Origin: Cystobacter fuscus DSM 2262
GTDB lineage: Bacteria; Myxococcota; Myxococcia; Myxococcales; Myxococcaceae
Reading direction: 5' to 3'
Assembly: GCF_000335475.2 (NCBI RefSeq)
Contig: NZ_ANAH02000071.1
Location: forward strand, 62,001 to 126,000
Length of the DNA: 64,000 nt
Shown here: positions 16,153 to 23,468 of the stretch, in pieces
How positions within the stretch are numbered: the stretch's first letter is position 1
Layout: every line of letters begins with the position of its first letter
Made by a program: the position numbers and the translations under genes
Notes under the pieces: generated by a model
Seen by the model: the letters and a program-made list of their open reading frames with translations, nothing else
Told to the model about the DNA's origin: nothing
The model's database searches: none

Positions 16153-19100
16153 TCACGGAGCGCTCACGCCGGGGGCATCGAAGCGTCCGTTGCCATTCCG
16201 GTCGAGGATGAAGGGGTTGGTGAAGGCCATCGGGTAGCCGCCGTTGATCACCTGGGCGAAGTGGAACAGGGGGTCCGCCTCGCTGGTGGGCAGCGCGGCG
16301 GAACGCAGGGGGCCGGACGAGGAGCCCGGGGAGATGTCGTTCCGGTCCACCACGCCATCCCCGTTGTTGTCCCCGGTGTCGGGGATGCCATCGGGCTCGG
16401 GGCTGCCCACGCCGCTGAAGTCCCCGGTGGTTTGCAGCCGGGTGCCAGCCTCCACCACGAGCCACGCGTCCCCGGGGACGGTGACGAGCTCGGACAGCGC
16501 GAGGCTGCCTTCGTAGCGCAAGAGCCCCGTGTCGCCGAAGGCGTCCGGCGGGCGGGCGAGCTCCCCACCGCTCAGCGTCCGCACGAGGCGGCCGTTGACG
16601 ATGATGCGCACCTCGTCCACGGGCACCCACGGGGCGGCGGAGACCTTGAGGTGGAGCCGGGCATCGGCCGAGGGCACCACGGGGGTGAGGCCGTAGCGCC
16701 GGGGCCCACTGGCCGTGTCGAGCGTGGCCTCGATGACGGGCCCGTTGGTGCCGAAGGAGCCACCGGCCTTCAGGGCGGCGTTGAAGCGCGCGGTGTCGAA
16801 GCCGGGGCCGGCCGCGGTGTCCGCGTAGACGATGTTGCGGGGCACGCCCACGGTGTTGTCGGTGAGGCTGTGCGAGTCGCTGTTGGCGGTGCCCGTGACG
16901 AGCTGGCCCTGGCCGAGCACGTAGAACCAGAAGGCGCGGTAGGCGGGGAGCAGACCGTTGTCCGAGCCGTTCATCACCTCCTGGGTGTGCTGGCCGTTGT
17001 TGGCGAAGCCGCCCTTGGGCGAGCGCACGTAGAGGCCCGCGTTGGTGCCGTCGTCCGTGGTGGGCAGGTTCTGGCGGGTGTCGAGCGCGAGCGCGCGGGG
17101 GAAGCCCAGGTCCCGACCGAACTCCTGGTTGGCCCACGGGTGGTTGAGCTGCACGACGAGCTGCTCGCGCAGGGGCTCGGGGGCGCTGGCCTTCACGCGG
17201 TCGAACAACTCGCCGGGCTCGACGCGCTCGTCGTCCGGGGCGCCGTTGCGCGGCTTCGTCGGATCGTACTCGAGCGGCCAGAAGTTGTAGTGGCCCACCA
17301 CGAGCGGGATGTCATAGCCGTGGCGCTTGAGCCAGAGGATGTGGCCGGTGGTCTCCAGGCCCGCCACGGTGCTCATGTGCTCTTGCAGGCCCAGGCCCTG
17401 GACGACCTGGCTGTAGTCGTAGACGACGTCATGGTCGCTGGCGACGATGACCTCCAGGTCCGTGGCGGCGAAGGACAACACGCGATCCTGGTCGGGCAGG
17501 GAGCTGTCGAAGCTGGCGGCGCCGTGCACGTGCAGGTCCGCGCTCACGGTGCCAGAGGGCTGGAGCGGCAGCTTCTTCAACGTGAAGTCGAGCGCCGTGT
17601 CCGTGTCACCGAAGGACACCATCTCGTGGTCGAGCGTCCAGAAGGGGCCCTTGAAGGCGTAGACGTGGAAGCGGCCCTGGGGGACCTCCACCTGGGCGAA
17701 GCCATTGACGACGAGGAAGCGGTTGCACGCGGGCGAGGGGCCCGCGGGAGAACCCAACCACGGGGCGCAGGAGGTGAAGGCGCCATGCAGGGAGCCTTGG
17801 GTGTCCTGCCGGGTGGCGGCATCCACCGGGACGAGGAACACCTCGGCGGTGAGGGGGGCGAACGTATTCGTCTCCGACACGTTCACCGTGAGCCGGGTGT
17901 GCGAGGGCTCGGCGAACGTGCCCAGCTCCACGTCCTCGTTGACCACGTCGAGCTGCCGGTCCGCCACCTTGCGGCCAAAGGCGTGCACCTCCACGGCGTA
18001 CTTCCGCCCGGCGGGCACCCGGGCCTCGAAGCGGCCCGCGCTGTCGGGCGTCACCTGGCTCCAGGGGATGCGCGTGCTCTTGTCCGCGGAGAGCTCCCCC
18101 TCGCTGATGAACACGCTCAGCTCGTGCCCGGGCTCACGGGGGGGCGCGCGGCGGTTCACCGTGCCCCGCAGGGTCACGTACTTCTCGCCCCGCAGCGCCT
18201 GCCGCAGCTCCAGCGCGAGGTTCACGGCGGAGGCCGCGTCGCCCCGGTCGCCCACGGCGAGGAAGCGCTCGAAGACGAGGTAGTCCCGGGGCGGCACCAC
18301 GGTGCGCGGCAGTCCGGAGAGGGAGATCTGATCGCTCTGGAAGCCCTCCACGGTGTCCTTGGGTCCGCAGGCCACCTGCGCGTAGCTCACGCCGGGCTCG
18401 GAGGGGAGCGCCGCGATCAGATAGGGCACGCGGCTGTAGACGTCGCCGATGGTGAGCAGGCTGAAGGAGGGGTGCGAGTAGCCCGTGCCGGGCGCGGACG
18501 TGAAGGGCAGCGCCTCGCGGCCGCTCCAGTAGAAGCCGTCCCCGAGCGCCCAGAGCTGGGGATCCACGGAGGTGTTGAGCACCTCGGTGCGCACGCGCAC
18601 GCCCGGCTCGCACGGCCGCATCTCATAGAGGGTGTGGATGGGGAACTCGGGCCGGCCGTCGAGCGTGCCGTCGAGCTGCACCGCCACGCGCCGGGGCCGC
18701 TCGTCGATGAGCCGCATGGACGTGTAGTGCGCGGCGTCCGCGGGGAGCACGCCCACCACGGGGAGCGCCTGGTTGAGTCCGTCGTTGTTCGCGCCGCGCA
18801 CGCTCAGGTCGAGCAGCGAGCCGCCATTGGGATCCAGCAGGTGGGCGTTGCCGACGCCGGCGATGACGGCCACCGCCCGGTCATTGCCCAGGAGGATGTC
18901 TCCCCGGGAGGCAATGGCGTTGAGCCCACCGGGCACGGTCTCGCTTCCGCCGGACGGGGCATGGCTGCCCACGCGCGTGTCCTCGGGGGTGAGCACGCGC
19001 AGCTCCAGGGCCGGGCCGGAGGCGGCTTCACACGCGTAGCTCAATGTCTCGCAGGGGCTGGAGACCTGGCAGGACGCCTCGTCGCCGAGGCAGCTCTCCT

Positions 19101-19170
19101 TCTTGCAGCCGGCGAGGGTCAGCCCGACCAGGGCGAGGCTCGCGGCCAGGAGGCGAAGGGGGAAGGGCAT
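16153..19170 (-). CDS. Large lipoprotein with PHP/CehA-type metal-dependent phosphoesterase-like domain
   Basis: The 1005-residue product has a lipobox at LTLAGC. The N-terminal 500 residues are beta-rich and contain carboxypeptidase-regulatory-like segments (RFEARVPAGRKYAVEVHAFG). The central domain carries PHP motifs: DLHVHGAASFDSS near residue 545, then VIVASDHDVVYDY, LETTGH and LVVQLNHPW, matching CehA/McbA-type hydrolases that bind metals through His/Asp clusters. The C-terminus has Ca-binding-like DNNGDGVVDRND and DRNGNGRFDAPG. It is the middle gene of an operon, 14 bases after the upstream gene and 20 before the barrel gene. Natural substrate unknown; surface or periplasmic location follows from the lipobox. 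Confidence 0.85.
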   Translation of the reverse strand: MPFPLRLLAASLALVGLTLAGCKKESCLGDEASCQVSSPCETLSYACEAASGPALELRVLTPEDTRVGSHAPSGGSETVPGGLNAIASRGDILLGNDRAVAVIAGVGNAHLLDPNGGSLLDLSVRGANNDGLNQALPVVGVLPADAAHYTSMRLIDERPRRVAVQLDGTLDGRPEFPIHTLYEMRPCEPGVRVRTEVLNTSVDPQLWALGDGFYWSGREALPFTSAPGTGYSHPSFSLLTIGDVYSRVPYLIAALPSEPGVSYAQVACGPKDTVEGFQSDQISLSGLPRTVVPPRDYLVFERFLAVGDRGDAASAVNLALELRQALRGEKYVTLRGTVNRRAPPREPGHELSVFISEGELSADKSTRIPWSQVTPDSAGRFEARVPAGRKYAVEVHAFGRKVADRQLDVVNEDVELGTFAEPSHTRLTVNVSETNTFAPLTAEVFLVPVDAATRQDTQGSLHGAFTSCAPWLGSPAGPSPACNRFLVVNGFAQVEVPQGRFHVYAFKGPFWTLDHEMVSFGDTDTALDFTLKKLPLQPSGTVSADLHVHGAASFDSSLPDQDRVLSFAATDLEVIVASDHDVVYDYSQVVQGLGLQEHMSTVAGLETTGHILWLKRHGYDIPLVVGHYNFWPLEYDPTKPRNGAPDDERVEPGELFDRVKASAPEPLREQLVVQLNHPWANQEFGRDLGFPRALALDTRQNLPTTDDGTNAGLYVRSPKGGFANNGQHTQEVMNGSDNGLLPAYRAFWFYVLGQGQLVTGTANSDSHSLTDNTVGVPRNIVYADTAAGPGFDTARFNAALKAGGSFGTNGPVIEATLDTASGPRRYGLTPVVPSADARLHLKVSAAPWVPVDEVRIIVNGRLVRTLSGGELARPPDAFGDTGLLRYEGSLALSELVTVPGDAWLVVEAGTRLQTTGDFSGVGSPEPDGIPDTGDNNGDGVVDRNDISPGSSSGPLRSAALPTSEADPLFHFAQVINGGYPMAFTNPFILDRNGNGRFDAPGVSAP

Positions 19171-19184
19171 GGCGGGGCGTTGTA

Positions 19185-20279
19185 TCAACCGCCGAGGGTC
19201 CGCCTCCAGTCGTGCCATCCCCGAGCGGCGTGGCACGTGTCACCGAGGAGATCCAGGAAGAGCGAGGGGCTCGCTGCCTTCAGCGCGTCACGATTGCGCC
19301 AGACACCTGACGCATCGAGCCGGCGCACCGCGCCATCCAGGAGCGCGCCCGCCTGCCGGATGGCTTGGAGCTGCGTGGGCGTGGGCGTCCAACCCGTCTC
19401 GTCGCGGTAGCGGCCGAGCGTCTCCAGCCAGTGCCCGTGGAACTTCATCATCTGGAGGAGCACGGGGAGCCGGTGGGCGGGGAGGGTGGAGGAGAGGGCG
19501 GCATCGTATTGGCGGGACTCGGAGGCGAGCCGGTAGAGGAGCACGTCCACCTGGGTGTCGAGCCGGGAGCCCCAGGCGGCGCGCACGGCGGGGTGGCGCG
19601 CGTGGGTGAGGACGGCCTGGACGAGGTGCAGTCCGCCACAGGGGTGGGCGTAGAGGCCCTGGTGGCGCTTGGGCACCTGGGGAAGGCCCGCCTTCATGCC
19701 CGCGAGCAGCTCGGCCTCCTCGCGCTCGAGCAGCGCGAGCGCCTCGTCCATGACCGCGTCGAGGCGCACCGGGGTGCCGTCTCGAGTCGTGAAGGAGGCT
19801 CCGGGGAGGAGGGCATGGGAGAGGGCATCGAGCGTCCAGGCGCCCTCGGGGGAGAGGGCGGAGTCCCGGCGGAAGTCCCGCTTCAGGTCCTCCACGAGGG
19901 CGCCGAGGGTGACGGGGCCCCAGGAGGCTCGGAAGGAGTGGGAGGGGGCGAGGCCCGCGAGCAGCAGCGTCTTCACGAGGAGGTGGGGGTGGGGCTCCAC
20001 GGGCGTGCCGTCGGCGGTGGTGGGATCGAAGCGGAGGTCGGCGTCGGGGGAGGAGCCCTCGCGGTGGAGGAAGTCGGCGACGATGACCTGCACGGCGGGG
20101 CGTCCATCGCGGGCCTTGAAGGAGCGGCCCTCGGAGAGGAGGCCGTGGGCGAGCGCCCAGGGGTTCTGGGGGTCCGCCGCTCCCATGCGGCAGTGTTCCC
20201 GGAGCCACGCTCCGGTGGGCGGACGGGCGGCCGGGGGGGCCGACAGGAGCGTGGCGAGGACGAGAGCGGCACCAGTCAT
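19185..20279 (-). CDS. Exported hypothetical protein, first gene of PHP operon
   Basis: The 364-residue protein has a short N-terminal signal ([20 protein letters not shown]) and a mainly helical mature part with several His-containing segments ([41 protein letters not shown]). I do not recognise the family. It opens the minus-strand operon with the PHP lipoprotein and barrel protein and is divergent from the acyl-CoA dehydrogenase gene, 52 bases away. The His-rich helices could bind metal or haem, but no known motif supports that. Confidence 0.72.
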   Translation of the reverse strand: MTGAALVLATLLSAPPAARPPTGAWLREHCRMGAADPQNPWALAHGLLSEGRSFKARDGRPAVQVIVADFLHREGSSPDADLRFDPTTADGTPVEPHPHLLVKTLLLAGLAPSHSFRASWGPVTLGALVEDLKRDFRRDSALSPEGAWTLDALSHALLPGASFTTRDGTPVRLDAVMDEALALLEREEAELLAGMKAGLPQVPKRHQGLYAHPCGGLHLVQAVLTHARHPAVRAAWGSRLDTQVDVLLYRLASESRQYDAALSSTLPAHRLPVLLQMMKFHGHWLETLGRYRDETGWTPTPTQLQAIRQAGALLDGAVRRLDASGVWRNRDALKAASPSLFLDLLGDTCHAARGWHDWRRTLGG

Positions 20280-20331
20280 GGGGGTGTACTATCGCCGTGA
20301 CTCATCCCGATACCCAAGGAGCCCGGCGACC

Positions 20332-21471
20332 ATGCTGAACCCTTTCACCGAGGAGCATGAGGCTTTTCGCAAGACGGTGCGTACGTTCGTGGAGAAGGAG
20401 ATGACGCCGCATGCCCTGGAGTGGGATCGGGCGGGCATCTTCCCGAGGGAGATATTCAAGAAGTGCGGCGAGCTGGGCTTCTTCGGCATCAACCATGATC
20501 CGAGGTATGGCGGCAGTGGGCTGGACTACTGGTACGTGACGGCCTTCTGCGAGGAGCTGACGCGCAGCCGCAACGCGGGCGTGAACATGGCGTTGATGGT
20601 GCAAGGCCAGATGGCCACGCCGATCATCAACGAGATTGGCACGGACGAGCAGAAGCGGGAGTTCCTGGCGCCGGCGCTGGCGGGGGAGAAGATCGCCGCG
20701 CTGGGGATCAGCGAGCCGGGGGTTGGCTCGGATGTGGCCAACCTGCAGACGACGGCGCGCCGGGACGGGGATGACTACGTCATCAACGGCTCGAAGATGT
20801 GGATCACCAATGGGACGCGGGCGGACTTCATCACGCTGGGGGTGCGCACGGGGGGGCCGGGGCACGAGGGGGTGACACTGGTGACGTTCCCCACGGACGT
20901 GAAGGGCTTCTCGGTGTCGAAGAAGCTCGACAAGGTGGGCAACCTGTCGTCGGACACGGCGATTCTGTACTTCGAGGACTGCCGCATCCCCCGGCGCTAC
21001 GTGCTGGGCGAGGAGAACCAGGGCTTCTACCACATCATGACGAACTTCCAGGGCGAGCGCCTGGTGGGGGCCTTGTCCGCGGTGAGCGGCATGGATCGGA
21101 TGATCGAGGACGCGCTCGCGTATGGGAAGGAGCGGCAGGCGTTCGGTAAGCCGCTGCTGGGCTTCCAGGTGTGGAGGCACAAGCTGGTGGAGCACATGGC
21201 GGCCCTTGAAGCGGCGCGGAGGCTCACGTACCACGCGGTGGCGCTGTTCGATGCGAAGGAGAACCCGGTGCGGGAGATCTCCATGGCGAAGCTGTTCGCG
21301 GGAGACCTGGCGCAGAAGGTGGCCTACGACGTCCAGCAGTTCTTCGGGGGCATGGGCTACATCGAGGAGACGCACATCGCGCGGGCCTGGCGCGACATCC
21401 GGCTCATCACCATCGGCGGAGGCACCTCGGAGGTGATGAAGGAAATCCTCTCCAAGATGTCTGGGTTCTGA
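20332..21471 (+). CDS. Acyl-CoA dehydrogenase
   Basis: The 379-residue protein is a full-length acyl-CoA dehydrogenase, which oxidises acyl-CoA to the trans-2-enoyl-CoA using FAD and electron-transfer flavoprotein. It shows the FAD/substrate signatures [19 protein letters not shown] and [10 protein letters not shown], plus [11 protein letters not shown] and the C-terminal block [20 protein letters not shown]...[12 protein letters not shown]. The short-chain catalytic Glu position (YEG) is Gly in IGGGT, so the base is expected at the alternative helix-G site used by isovaleryl/long-chain-type enzymes. AAGGAG precedes ATG 20332. A small PTH2-like gene follows 36 bases later. Confidence 0.93.
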   Translation: MLNPFTEEHEAFRKTVRTFVEKEMTPHALEWDRAGIFPREIFKKCGELGFFGINHDPRYGGSGLDYWYVTAFCEELTRSRNAGVNMALMVQGQMATPIINEIGTDEQKREFLAPALAGEKIAALGISEPGVGSDVANLQTTARRDGDDYVINGSKMWITNGTRADFITLGVRTGGPGHEGVTLVTFPTDVKGFSVSKKLDKVGNLSSDTAILYFEDCRIPRRYVLGEENQGFYHIMTNFQGERLVGALSAVSGMDRMIEDALAYGKERQAFGKPLLGFQVWRHKLVEHMAALEAARRLTYHAVALFDAKENPVREISMAKLFAGDLAQKVAYDVQQFFGGMGYIEETHIARAWRDIRLITIGGGTSEVMKEILSKMSGF

Positions 21472-21507
21472 GTTCCCTTGGCGCATCCCCCGCACCCGGG
21501 AGGCCCG

Positions 21508-21837
21508 ATGAGCGCGGACGACAGTGGGCATCTGAAGATGTACATCCTGATTCGCGAGAGCGTGCCCACGGGCTTCGCGGTGCTGGCGGCGGCGCACGCG
21601 TCCCTGGCGGCGTACCTGAAGTTCCGGGATGCGCCGGAGGTGGCGCAGTGGCTCTCGGGGCCCTTCTACAAGGCCGTGTGCAAGGTGACGGACGAGGAGT
21701 TCGAGAAGGCCAAGGCCTTCGAGGAACACGTGGTCCTCACCGAGTCGGCGCTGGGGGGCCAGGAGGTGGCCATCGCCTTCAAACCCCGCGCGGAGTGGCC
21801 CAAGGCCTTCCGCTTCTACCGCCTCTACCGCTCGTAG
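21508..21837 (+). CDS. Small PTH2-like protein
   Basis: The 109-residue product starts KMYILIRESVPTGFAVLAAAHASLAAYLKF and continues YKAVCKVTDEEFEKAKAF and GGQEVAIAFKPR. This order (beta strand, His-bearing helix, then a DEEFEKAK helix and a final strand) resembles the fold of peptidyl-tRNA hydrolase 2 and its uncharacterised relatives. The active-site Lys/Asp pair of true Pth2 cannot be assigned with confidence, so enzymatic activity is not claimed. The start is ATG 21508 after GGGAGGCCCG. Probably co-transcribed with the acyl-CoA dehydrogenase. Confidence 0.7.
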   Translation: MSADDSGHLKMYILIRESVPTGFAVLAAAHASLAAYLKFRDAPEVAQWLSGPFYKAVCKVTDEEFEKAKAFEEHVVLTESALGGQEVAIAFKPRAEWPKAFRFYRLYRS

Positions 21838-21850
21838 ACGAGCCTGAAAA

Positions 21851-22309
21851 TTGGGCAAGCAGAAGCACAAGACAGGCACGTTTGTCCGGCTGGCGCTCGC
21901 CGACGGCTCCTTCGGGTATGGGAGACTGCTTGAGCCTCCCCATGTTGCCTTCTACGATCACAGGACCACGGCTCCGGACTCTGATTTGGACGGGATTGCG
22001 TCAAAGCCCGTCCTCTTCAAGATTGCCGTCAACCTGTTGGCGCTGAATGCATGGGAACGCATCGGATGGAAAGCGCTCGAGGAGCACCTGATTCAGCCGC
22101 TCGTTCAGTTCAGGCAGGACGTGGGAGACTTCCGCCGCTGCACCATCTTCGACACCGCTGGTAACAAGAGATCCGCCGAGCCCCAGGAGTGCGTGGGGCT
22201 CGAGCGAGCCGCGGTCTGGGAGCAAGATTCTGTCGAGGAACGTCTGCTCGATGCCTTCCTGGGGCGGCCCAATGAAGCTGTGGAGCACCTGAAGGTACGG
22301 CTGCGCTAG
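21851..22309 (+). CDS. Imm26-like immunity protein (orphan)
   Basis: The 152-residue protein opens with QKHKTGTFVRLALADGSFGYGRLLEPPHVAFYD, the conserved barrel start of the Imm26 immunity family found next to polymorphic contact toxins. Base composition is less GC-extreme than its neighbours, and no toxin gene lies beside it, so it looks like an orphan immunity gene. The start is TTG 21851, only 13 bases after the PTH2-like gene, without a strong ribosome site; read-through from the upstream operon may express it. The partner toxin family is not predictable. Confidence 0.65.
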   Translation: MGKQKHKTGTFVRLALADGSFGYGRLLEPPHVAFYDHRTTAPDSDLDGIASKPVLFKIAVNLLALNAWERIGWKALEEHLIQPLVQFRQDVGDFRRCTIFDTAGNKRSAEPQECVGLERAAVWEQDSVEERLLDAFLGRPNEAVEHLKVRLR

Positions 22310-22697
22310 AGCATCGAACGGTCTGAGCCGCATCCTTCACTTGACCACATGGGCGTTCGCCACCTTCCACGACCATGGAGAGCCGGTGCGCTGGAGAATG
22401 CCGCGGAGAATCCGCGGCTCCGGAGGGGGGCGCCCTGGACGCCGCCGCATTCGAGGAGGGAGTGGCACTCTCGTGAGAAGGGAAGCCCTTGATTTTCCTC
22501 TTCTTCTGGGTGCCGAGGGGGGAAACGAAAGATTCTCTGCATCATTTTCCTCCCCGTAGGCTCATTCAATTCGAGGGGGATTTGCTCGGCCTCACGACAG
22601 TGAACCCGGGACGAGCCGAACACCCCTCATGTGACAAGGGGGAGCACCACGAGCGCTCCCCGTGAACGGGTACAACGTAGAACCTTGGGGGATGACA
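22310..22697. other. Non-coding, AT-richer leader region with two hairpins
   Basis: No credible gene lies in this 388-base gap. A hairpin with 8-bp arms and a GAA loop (GCCGCGGA at 22400-22407, TCCGCGGC at 22411-22418) may terminate the upstream transcript. A second stem (GGGGAGC 22639-22645, GCTCCCC 22655-22661) lies 37 bases before the next start, inside its likely leader. A promoter for the downstream lipoprotein is expected in the AT-rich part (about 22490-22580) but cannot be pinned down. Confidence 0.5.
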
Positions 22698-23336
22698 ATG
22701 AACAGCAAGAAGAATGCATTCGGTATGTTCGCGGTGGTCATGGGCCTGGGCCTGACGATCCTGTCTGGCTGCGAGGCCAATGAGCCGCAGCCGACGGACA
22801 AGCTTCAGGTGAAGCCATCCACGGCTGGCGTGAAGGTGAACGAGTCGTTGGCGTCCAACCACCCTGATTTCAAGTTGGCGCAGATGTCCGTGCTGCTGGA
22901 TGGAACCCTCCGCTCGATGGATTCGCTGTCCGAGATCCAGGGCCAGCTCTCCGTCATCGTCGATGAGGAGAGCCTCAAGACGGGCGTGGCCCGGGCCTAC
23001 CGGACCACCGAGGAGTTCGACGCCTACGTCGAAAAGCAGGACAAGCAGTGCGCCAGCGCGGACGTGTCCGCGATGGATACCACCTCGCAGTGCGTCTTCT
23101 ATGACACCTTCGGCTGCAGCGGTTGGACGCGTCGCCTGGCGATCAACTGCGGCTACGCGGCGGGCAATCTCTCGAGCTTGATGCCGGTTGCTTCCTTCGG
23201 TCTGGGATGTGGCACGACCTTCGTCTGCCCCAGCACCGATTGTTCGGGCACCTGCTTGTTCGCGAGTGGTGCCGCGGGCACGTGCATCGACATCACCAGT
23301 GGCACGGTGCAGTGCGCTGGCTGCGCCAACTTCTAG
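22698..23336 (+). CDS. Cysteine-rich lipoprotein
   Basis: The 212-residue product has a lipoprotein signal ending LTILSGC. Residues about 25-120 are soluble and charged. The last 90 residues hold 12 cysteines (QCVFYDTFGCSG, NCGYAAGNLS, GLGCGTTFVCPSTDCSGTC, CIDITSGTVQCAGC), indicating a disulfide-rich C-terminal module. No family is recognised. ATG 22698 was chosen because GGGGG sits 7 bases upstream; ATG 22692 is possible. It ends just before a strong terminator. Confidence 0.78.
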   Translation: MNSKKNAFGMFAVVMGLGLTILSGCEANEPQPTDKLQVKPSTAGVKVNESLASNHPDFKLAQMSVLLDGTLRSMDSLSEIQGQLSVIVDEESLKTGVARAYRTTEEFDAYVEKQDKQCASADVSAMDTTSQCVFYDTFGCSGWTRRLAINCGYAAGNLSSLMPVASFGLGCGTTFVCPSTDCSGTCLFASGAAGTCIDITSGTVQCAGCANF

Positions 23337-23358
23337 CCAGCCGCCGGGAAACCAGGAC

Positions 23359-23395
23359 CGAGCCGTCTCCAGCAGGGGGCGGCTCGTTTCCTTTT
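23359..23395 (+). terminator. Rho-independent terminator
   Basis: CGAGCCG (23359-23365) pairs with CGGCTCG (23380-23386). The inner bases TCTCC and GGGGG extend the stem to 12 bp (two G-T pairs) around an AGCA tetraloop. A T-rich run (TTTCCTTTT) follows, 23 bases after the lipoprotein stop. A second stem (CGAGGCCGC 23398-23406, GCGGCCTCG 23418-23426) lies directly after it. Confidence 0.8.
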
Positions 23396-23468
23396 GACGA
23401 GGCCGCTTCCGCGGTGCGCGGCCTCGAATCTGGTTCCTCTGATATGACGGGCGGGTGAGGGGCACGAC

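Noticed and set aside
16261..19410. 1049-codon plus frame opposite the PHP lipoprotein
   Set aside because: His/Val/Gly-rich composition typical of antisense shadows in high-GC DNA, no motifs, and the minus gene has clear family motifs.
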